Shown: positions 55,606 to 64,000 of the stretch, piece by piece | Layout: each line of letters opens with the position of its first letter | Numbering within the stretch: position 1 is the first letter of the stretch | Origin: Ascaris suum | Lineage: Eukaryota; Nematoda; Chromadorea; Rhabditida; Ascarididae | Direction: 5' to 3' | DNA length: 64,000 nucleotides | NCBI GenBank assembly: GCA_013433145.1 | Contig: CM024175.1 | Location: forward strand, 1,047,516-1,111,515 | Notes under the pieces: generated by a model | The model's database searches: none | Seen by the model: only the letters and a program-made list of their open reading frames with translations | Told to the model about the DNA's origin: nothing | Program-made: the position numbers and the translations under genes

Positions 55606-57330
55606 ATGATGAAACGGGACACTAATTTTCGGACTAATCTGGAATTCTGTAAACTTAAGAAGCCAATCAAAAAGAAAATATGCGAAAACCGTTTTCAGAA
55701 ATATCTGACTATAATGAAGCAAGCCGCAGCTACCGGGAAATTGAAGAGGGCAAGAAGCTCGCTAGTTGAGAACAAGAAAAGAATAATTGACCTGAGGAAA
55801 AGCGACGGGTCACTCACGTCAGAAACACGAGAAATCGACCACATCGTTCAGGAATTTTATACTAAAACTGTATGGAGGAGAGACCGACTCACTTTCGTTA
55901 CACGAAAAAGCGATGATCCATTCTTACAAACTATCGACTCAGAAATAAGAAACGCGGTCCAAAGCATGAAAAACGGGAAGGCGCCAGGTATCGATGAATT
56001 AACTGAAGAAATGTTGATGCTCGGAAAAAAAATATTATAACACCGTTTAAAAGTCTGCTCAACAACATTATCAAATATCGACAAATCCCTGAAGACTTCG
56101 CCTTCTCAAAACCGAAGAAAGGCAATCCAGATGATATCAGAAACTACCGCCCATGTCACTCCTACCAACATTCTCAAAGTGTTCCTCGAAAGTTCTATGC
56201 AAAAGACGGCAGCAACAAATTGAGCAGAAGCAAGGTGTCGGGCAGGCAGGCTTTAGGCCCGAAAAGTCAACAATCGACATATCCACGTGCTTACCATGCT
56301 CATCGAGAAAACCAGAGAGTAAAACTTGCCCCCTTACTTGCTGCTCGTAGACTACGAAAAAGCCTTCGATTCTGTTGAACATGCCTCCCTGTGGAAATCT
56401 TTGGAAAGCGCCTCGATACACTTCAAAACTTTCCGTCCTTCGAGAAATCAAACGTAAATCCATAACTACAATTTTCCTACATGAAAGGCAAATACCAATA
56501 CAGAAAGGAGAGGAGTGCAGCAGGAGGCTGCATATCCCCGCTGCTGTTCAATGCAGCTTACAGCTCGTGTTCGACGAGCTAGACTTGCAAAACAAGGGCG
56601 TGAACGTAGACGGGAAAAGACTTTCGCACTTGAGATTCGCAGACGACATAGCCTTGATATCTCACAACTTCAACCAAATAAAAAAATGCTAAGAGAACTG
56701 GAGATAAGAATTGCGGTAGTTTACGATTAAACACCTCCAAAACGAAGCTGATGAGTAATCGAGAGCTGAAGTCGATGATTGTCGTAAGAGGCGAGAAGAT
56801 TAAAAGCGTAAATGAATTTATCTACTTGGACAGATGTGTAAAAATGAGCGAAAAGATGGAAGCAGATTTAGGACGCAGGATCAAACAAGGCTGTAAAGCA
56901 TTTTTTAAGAATAAAGACTTCTACCGTGAAAAGAAAGTACCGGTGAGTTTCAAGCGGAAACTCTCTGAAAAAGCATTATGCTAATAATTTTGTACGATTC
57001 GGAGACATGGGTGACAACTAAGAAAGCGCGCAAGTTACTGGCAGAAACAGAGAGAAGAATGGAAAAAATCATGACGGAAATGAAACTAGTACAGAGGAAG
57101 CCAACGAATGGCTCCGAAGTGTAACAACTGTAAAGGATTGGGTAACCGAGGCTGGAATGAGGAAGCTTAATGGGCGGCGAAGATATCTGCACTAAAATTA
57201 CGACTGGGTAAAAAGAATAACAGAATGGACACCACGGATTGGCAAAAGAAGTATAGGCCGACCTGCGATGAGGTGGAGTGATTATTTAAAACGACTGCAG
57301 GAACCAACTGGATCAGAGAAGCGTTGAATC
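55606..57330 (+). pseudogene. RTE reverse transcriptase domain, multiple frameshifts
   Basis: Recognisable blocks in order: NGKAPGIDELTEEML (about 55972-56016), PDDIRNYRPC (about 56128), QAGFRPEKSTIDI (about 56248), VDYEKAFDSVEH (about 56346, catalytic Asp), and RFADDIALISHNF (about 56635, catalytic Asp pair), then a C-terminal RSIGRPAMRWSDYL block (about 57250). These belong to the reverse transcriptase of RTE-clade elements. The blocks fall in different frames, with breaks near 56038, 56153, 56340-56375 and 56690-56760. Catalytic residues are still visible but no continuous protein can be made. Confidence 0.92.
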
Positions 57331-57411
57331 GGGACAATTAAAAGCGATATGAAGAGACATTTATTCGTAATGGATGCTCTGTTGGTTGAAATAAATAAAT
57401 AAATAAATAAA

Positions 57412-57425
57412 GTAATATGTAACAT
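57412..57425 (+). repeat. Target-site duplication, right of RTE element
   Basis: GTAATATGTAACAT, directly after the (AAAT)n tail and identical to 54501-54514. Confidence 0.92.
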
Positions 57426-58944
57426 GCAAATGCAGCCTAGGAAAGGATGCGCCAGCGTTCCGATATGTACTTTAAATTGAAAATGATAGGGTTTTCGTTC
57501 ATCCTAGGCTATTTCTAAATGAAAATTGCTTCATACCGTAATGTCGATCAGAAGTTTCCTCGGTGAATTTTAACACCTATTGCGACAATGAAATGATATA
57601 GTGTAGAGAGGAAGAAATTTCAAATATTGCAAGATTGATGAACCATGAAAGTGCGCATCCTTCGAATAGAAACGCAATTTTCGATGAGTCATGACGGATG
57701 CTTAGCAGAATTTCACAAGCGACGAAGAAACATCAGGTTGGTAACACAGAAAGGTATCTGTTTTTTGAGGTCCGCAGACACTTGAAGAGATCTTCTTTAA
57801 TGAAAATATAACTATAGGTTGCCAAATGAAGTGAAACGATAAGCACCTGCGCATTTCGCCCACCTGGACTATCATATGCAAAGGTTGTCAGCGAAACATG
57901 AAACACCAAAAAGCATTGATCCAGCCGTTTGCATGGATGTTTCTCCAAAGATTGGCTTTTTTTGGGACGGGGGTAAGAGAAGGATGGATATGAAAATGAT
58001 GCATAATGAAAAATGCAACTTAAAAAAATGCGCTCAAACTATAACGACTTCTCCTTCTCAGTCTCGTTTTCAAGCTCATGAATATTTCTGTTATGCAAAG
58101 GGGTATCGTTCTATGGTGAATCTTTTGCAAACCTGTTTTTAAAGATTTCAGAGTAAAAAGCTAGCCGATAAACACACACATATACGTGCAAAGATGTCAC
58201 CCGACCATAATAGACGCCATAAAAGCAAAATTTGCAAAACGCAAAATGAATTTAATACACCTTAAACGATATTTTGCTCAGAAATACTTATAACTGTTAC
58301 TAAAAGTGGAAGGACATGAACGTTCGATAAAACGAAAGAAAATCGTTAAAATGGCGTATTTGTTTGTTATCTGCAACGTACCAGCCACGCAGCAGTCAAA
58401 TAAATGAAGTAGAGCAGTATGCCGGATTTGCTACTTGCTCTGAGTTGAGATGTTCGATAGTGGTAATTTGTGGAACGTCCATAGATAAAAAGATCTCGCC
58501 TTATGTGAATAAAAGAACACAAAAATTGCGAGACGCACTGTAACGAATAATTTCTTCATAGTCGTCGTTTCATACAAAATAATGGGAATTGAAGCGATTC
58601 GAAGAACTGAAATGGTGAAACTCTATGATTTCTTTGATTTTTCGAAAGTCGTTTGAAAATTGATATTTGAGAATATTAAAATTAAAAAAGACTCATGAGA
58701 ATTATTTGAAAACATCAATCAATTTTTGCTTGAAGTAGTAAGAAAAGCTTAACTGATAAGTTCCTAAACGAGATTATTAACATTTCTTCTAAAAGTTCTT
58801 TACTATATCAGCTCGACATGTGCTTGCCAAATGAAGCTTTAGACAGATGAGAGCAGAATGAAGGGAACGGTGATAGTTGACGCGAATTTGTCGAATATTT
58901 GTTGCCACATCTAGTGAGATTCTAACATTCACCCAACCTTTTGA

Positions 58945-59331
58945 TCATACCTTTTGCTGAAGTTCACACCTGTCTGGCTGGTGGGAAACTACGCTTGAGT
59001 AGTATATAAAATGCAGATCAATAACAGGCTGACTGAAAAACATCAAATAAAACAAAAAAAAGGAGGCTAACGGTATGAATTTTAGAAAAATAGGTGTTGA
59101 ATAAATTTGAAATTTTGCAGAATATTCGTATTGCGGCAAGCATGAAAGCGAGAGCAAATAGCAATTGAATAGGAGCAAATAGACGAAGCAAAATGAATGC
59201 ACATCACAAATAGGAAAATTTGGCGAAATATGAATTTTATGCGCATTTATCAATACGAAAAATGCGATCAACGATGTCGAAATAAGCGTCAATGTTGCAG
59301 CGCTAACAATACATATAAGCATTTTTTTCAT
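58945..59331 (-). CDS. Hypothetical hydrophobic open frame
   Basis: 128 codons from ATG. The first ~33 residues (MKKMLICIVSAATLTLISTS and on) look like a signal anchor or membrane segment, and two further hydrophobic segments follow. No family is recognised, and T-rich DNA readily yields hydrophobic frames, so the call is weak. Confidence 0.2.
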   Translation of the reverse strand: MKKMLICIVSAATLTLISTSLIAFFVLINAHKIHISPNFPICDVHSFCFVYLLLFNCYLLSLSCLPQYEYSAKFQIYSTPIFLKFIPLASFFLFYLMFFSQPVIDLHFIYYSSVVSHQPDRCELQQKV

Positions 59332-59526
59332 GTTGCTCTCAGTGATTTATGAAAATGACCGGATGGGAATTTAATTGACTTTATTACTCGACTACTATAT
59401 AAAAATTTGAAACGACTAAATTAGTAAATAAAAATTTATGACTAAAGCCTTCTTTCATCTTGTTTCACTAATGCACTGAAAATTCTGCTTCTGAACAAAA
59501 AAATGCTTTCAGGTTTGCCTACTACG

Positions 59527-59627
<101 letters not shown>

Positions 59628-62600
59628 AAAAATTCATTTGAAAGAAAAGGAAGAGTTGTCTCAGATTAGGTTACTATTTTGCAAGCAAAATGCTTCTTCG
59701 AAAGCAGTTTTTCTCAATCCAGTTCTATATTTGCGTGACAACCGATTGATATCAATAGAAGTGCTCAGCATTCAAAAGTGCGTTGCTGCTGAAATAGCAA
59801 ATTGAATTACTATTGAGTTTGCATTGAAATTTCTCAAAAAAAAAGCGAATTCGCCATCAGTATTTTCACAGCTCAAATCAACAAAAATTCTAATTATGTA
59901 AAAATAATGCCACATAAAGCTACATCACAAAATAATACAAAGCTGAGAAAGTGTCAGAAAATTGGTAAGACAGGCATTGCTGCATTCATTAGAAGGCAAA
60001 AACAGTCAATTTCAATAAGCACTGCTGCATCGCCCTAACTTTGCAGCCACATAAGAAGTCATTCGTTTTCGCACATCCTCATTAAAATTTTTTTTCAGTC
60101 TCAGTCAGCAGCGAGCAAAAATCCTGTGAATAATAAATTTCGGCACTTACAAATCGCATTAACCAATCCAGAAAAATCCTCAGATGAAACACAACTGCGA
60201 GTGCGACATCATGTTACGATGTAGGCTACGATCGTTAAGTTTTGCTTATTCATTTCCTGACACTTTCGCCTGGAAAATACTGAAAAAGCGGAATGACGGG
60301 CAAACGCTGACAGGTAAGTAAGCATATAGACAGTCTGACCTGCAATGTTGAAGAAGCAAAGGCGCATTAAAGCATGTTTGCGTCTGCGCTGGTGAAAATA
60401 ACGTAGAATTAAAGCAGATGTTCAACAAACTGCTGCCGTGATTCATGTATCGCTGATGGATAGTTGATGAAGTATTTTGCTATATCATATTTTTTGAAGG
60501 AACTCTGAAGTGCTGTGGGTCGGACAAGAGATTACGTTTCGGTGAGCATCCTTCAAGTCTAGAAAGCGAAGCATGTTGTTGTTAGTCCATTGTGTGCATT
60601 TAGCACAATCAAATTTTTTTGTATTATGAATTAATAAGGCTAGAGTGCCTAAAAATTGCAAATATTTACGTGTCACAGATAACTGATCATAACTATAAAG
60701 TAATCGTTTAGTAATGCGTCGATTGGTGAACAAAATGTGCAGGCAAAAGGAATAGCAATAGCCACACCAGAGATCAAGGCGGAATATAAGCAATGTTGAA
60801 AAGGGGATAGATTGATAGGAAACAATGAAAAATGAAACATCTGCCATGAGGTTCGTGATCGTAAAACTGCTTTTCGGCGTAAAAGCACACAGAGAGAAAA
60901 CAACTATTGAAATGATAAATCAACCCTGAAATTGCACACACTCACTATCCAGTGACGTTCACGCATCTCTGTTTCGTCTCTCTCCTTCACCAAATGTTGC
61001 ATTTCACTCGGAACTGATGCACCTAATGGCTTCGTTTTTGAAAACGAAAAATTAGTCAATGCTCGGCTCTAGCAGAAAACATCGCGAAGGGACCTTTTGA
61101 AACATGGGATTTTCCCCTCAACTATTTCTTTCTTAGCCGCTTTTACATTTGGGCTAATTACATATAAAGACTTACTACTGAAACAGATATCAAATACATA
61201 CCAATTTTAATACCGAAATAAATAACAGTTTTCAAAACAATATTATAAAAAAGAAACGATGGTCGCAAAATATGTCTAGTGGTGATAATAACTAAGAAAT
61301 AACGGATGTAGAAGAAAAAGGTCCATGTAAAATAGAGGCATTCCACATAAGTGCACTAAGACACGCAAGCAATGAGGCAGGCACAACTACACATATGAGC
61401 ATATTCCTTTTCAAAACTTCTAAATTTTGCTATATCATATTAAAGATTCAATGGAAAAATTAGCAAAAAACAAAATAGTTCATAATTTATTTAGACGTTT
61501 TGAAGTTCATAAGAGCATTGGAAAAACTGAGATTGTTGTTTAGTCGAGATAAACATTACAAAAGAGTTCTTTGCTCATTAAGAAGTTTCGTTTATGACGA
61601 TGTAAATTTTCATTGTTGTTTCATCCTAATAGGTTTACTGATCTTTCGCTTGATTCCGTAGTAAATTGAATTACCGAAGATAATTCGACAACTGCGTAAA
61701 ATATGCAAATAACCAATATTTGAAACATATTGCTCATTTCGTTAAAATGAACGGAGTATTTTCCGTGTTAGCATATGGAGGGTAATTGTTTATTCTATTG
61801 CTCTCGTGTATTTCAGCGATTTATGAGATATTGTTCTCGTATGTTCCTTGTGAGATAGAAAATATTTGATTGATCGAGTATACGTAGCTATAGTTCTCGG
61901 CTGGCTATCTGCCCTTTGACCTCAATGTCGTTCCTGCTAGGAACACTTAAACTGAAGGGTGTTAAACATATTGTAAGTTTAGGCACTCAATAATTTTGCG
62001 AGTACCCACTAAATGAATTTAAGGAAAATATGATAATTTTTAGTGATATTATTATAAATTGCAATGGACCTTTCTATCTTTCAAACAGGTTGATGAAACA
62101 AATTGAAAATAAAATGTTGGTGGCAATGAGCACTTTTGTCCCGACTTGAAATGCTGTGTCTGAAAAAGCGATTCTTCATAAATACCGATGGAGAAACTTG
62201 AAAAAAATTCCCTTCTCTTTTCACGCGGCAAACATGAGGAGTTGTCCATGCCACTGAAGAGGTAAGAAACAACTCTGATGCGGTGTTTATCTCGTTCTTT
62301 GAGCATTACTTAATGAGGCGTCTTGACGTTTATTTTGCTATTGTGATAAAACTCGCATTTGTGGAAAATTGCTTTGTTTGGCTTTTCGCTGATTTCCATA
62401 TGTGAATTGTTTCGTTTCACGATTGGACGTTGCCTGTGCGAAATAGCGAATAAGTCGTCTTCTCTTGAGAACCACAATTTTAATTCGGTACATTCTTGAA
62501 GCTCATCTCCACCTACCCTGACTTGAAATATTACAAATTGTGAGTGGGATTTTCAGGTGGAAGCTGTTTTATCAAGAACAAAACGCTTTTAAAGTGTTGA

Positions 62601-64000
62601 GCGATGACATGAAGGAAAACAAGAATCTGATGACGAGAAAATCTCCCACCTAGGGCTTGATGCGTTTGTAGACACCACGCTTAGTCCAACTCTGCAAACA
62701 ATGAAAAATTTTTGCGCCATCACAAACCTTACCTTCTTCTGTCTTGATCGCGTAAGCGGAAAATGAACTTACTTTATTCGTGGGCACGTCTATAGCGGCG
62801 CGAACCATGAATTGCAATTTGCGATATGTGATGTGTTTATGCGTTTGAGAGGAAGTAATGATTGTTGGGGGGTGGTTGCAGATGCGAGGACAGCAGTCCT
62901 GTTAAGAGGGGGTACTGCCAGGCACGTGTGACCACTCTGTTTTCTCTTCTACTCTTTGCAACGTTCAAGCGCTCCAGCGAACACCTATCTCTCTTTCTCG
63001 AATGCTGCTTATTTACGCGTGCCTGTCTTTCAGCCGGGTGGTCAAAAATCGATGCCGTTTCCTGGGCTCCTCTCTAAGTGACCGCTGTCCGTCGACAACA
63101 CAATCCCGAGTTTCTTGCTGGTTGCTGCGCTATTTACAGATTCAACGCTTCGTCGAGTTCTCCACTTTTGAGCACTGTTTAACACTTATTCTAGCTTCAC
63201 GTTTGAGAATTTGGAACATAACGTTAAAGACATCGTGAAAACGAAAGAGTACGCAAACTTTAGAGTGTGAGGAGAAGATTGGAAACGTGTCTGAGAGTGA
63301 GAAAACGAGAGAAAAATGACCAGTGAGACAGCTAAACACAACGTGGAAGACTAAATAGTGAGAGAAGGCAACGCAACAACAATTCATAACGTTCTATTTT
63401 GCTTTGCGTACTCGATGACTCAGAACTAACGAAGTTCCAAGCAAGTAAATGACAGCAAAAGAGGGATCATATTCTTGTGCTCAGATCTTGTCTTCCTCGT
63501 ATTTCTTTTTTGTTGTTTCACGAATAACTTCTGCTGATATCAACTAAGGAGCATATTTCGAGAATTCAAGGATTCGAGCCGCAAAAAGTCTCAATAAAAA
63601 CAGTCCTTTGTATTGAATATGGTACAAGAATATGAGAATAAGAGCTATTTTTAAAAAATATTTTAGAGCTATTTGAAAGAGCAAGCTTTTATAGGTGTGT
63701 ACAATCGTATAGATGATCAAGGATACGCTAAATAGGTTGCAAGCGTTACAACGCCAACTATTTCGCCTTTTGCATAGATAAAACTAAACGAAAATGGCTC
63801 ATCCTCAGAAAAAAAAATCACTGCAAGCAATGAGATTGGCTAACGTTCAAGCGTCCTATTTTATATTTTTGAAGGCATTGAGCCTCTTCAGGAGAACGTT
63901 AGACCTCAAACACACTAACGTGCTCCTTTATTTATCCTTCATATTTTTACGCAAAAATTCTTAGCAAAAGCATATTGTCATGACATCGTCTCTAAGCGTA

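Larger units (their letters stand above)
54515..57411 (+). mobile_element. RTE-type non-LTR retrotransposon, nearly full length, decayed
   Basis: About 2.9 kb between exact 14-bp duplications. It carries an apurinic-type endonuclease then a reverse transcriptase in one order, a C-terminal GRPxMRWSDYL-type motif, and ends in (AAAT)n (57388-57410), the short 3' repeat typical of RTE elements, with no poly-A. The region before the first open frame is only about 130 bases, so the 5' end may be lightly truncated. Coding is broken by several frame changes and at least one nonsense codon (TAA near 55580), so it should be inactive, although the exact duplication argues that the insertion is not ancient. 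Confidence 0.93.

Overview
The window looks like nuclear DNA of a nematode. The evidence is the gene it carries, a hunchback-like (hbl-1) zinc-finger gene whose zinc-finger blocks read almost like the Caenorhabditis protein, together with short splice signals of nematode type (TTTCAG acceptors, and acceptor-like sites just upstream of candidate start codons that fit spliced-leader trans-splicing). The AT-rich, repeat-rich, gene-poor layout with kilobase introns points away from compact Caenorhabditis genomes. A clade V parasitic (strongylid or hookworm-like) species is my guess, but it is an inference.

Positions 1-15894 (minus strand) hold hbl-1. I can place eight coding exons whose splice phases all agree: 15637-15729 (candidate first exon), 12584-13955, 11795-11927, 6883-8095, 5921-6164, 5062-5261, 2711-2934 and 1577-1704. 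They encode about 1,200 residues with a glutamine/histidine-rich N-terminal half and seven C2H2 fingers. The C-terminal finger pair expected for hunchback-type proteins was not found and should lie left of position 1, so the gene is 3'-truncated by the window. A second candidate first exon (15819-15894) also joins exon 2 in phase. hbl-1 is a heterochronic transcription factor and a let-7-family microRNA target in C. elegans.

Positions 15.9-64 kb contain no gene I can name. They hold two solo LTRs of one family in opposite orientation (22707-23086 and 35222-35602), each with a 5-bp target duplication (the second imperfect); one decayed RTE-type non-LTR retrotransposon (54515-57411) bounded by an exact 14-bp target-site duplication; and many simple repeats. 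Across the whole window there are nine long (TA)n tracts, long G or C homopolymers, CA/TG arrays, small tandem duplications and hairpins. A few open frames and exon-like pieces are listed with low confidence.

Functionally the window is one developmental regulator with large introns and what may be a long 5' regulatory region colonised by mobile elements. The most checkable new observations are the LTR family, the exactly bounded RTE insertion, the dual 5' exons of hbl-1 and a near-perfect 33-bp-arm hairpin at 19811-19881.
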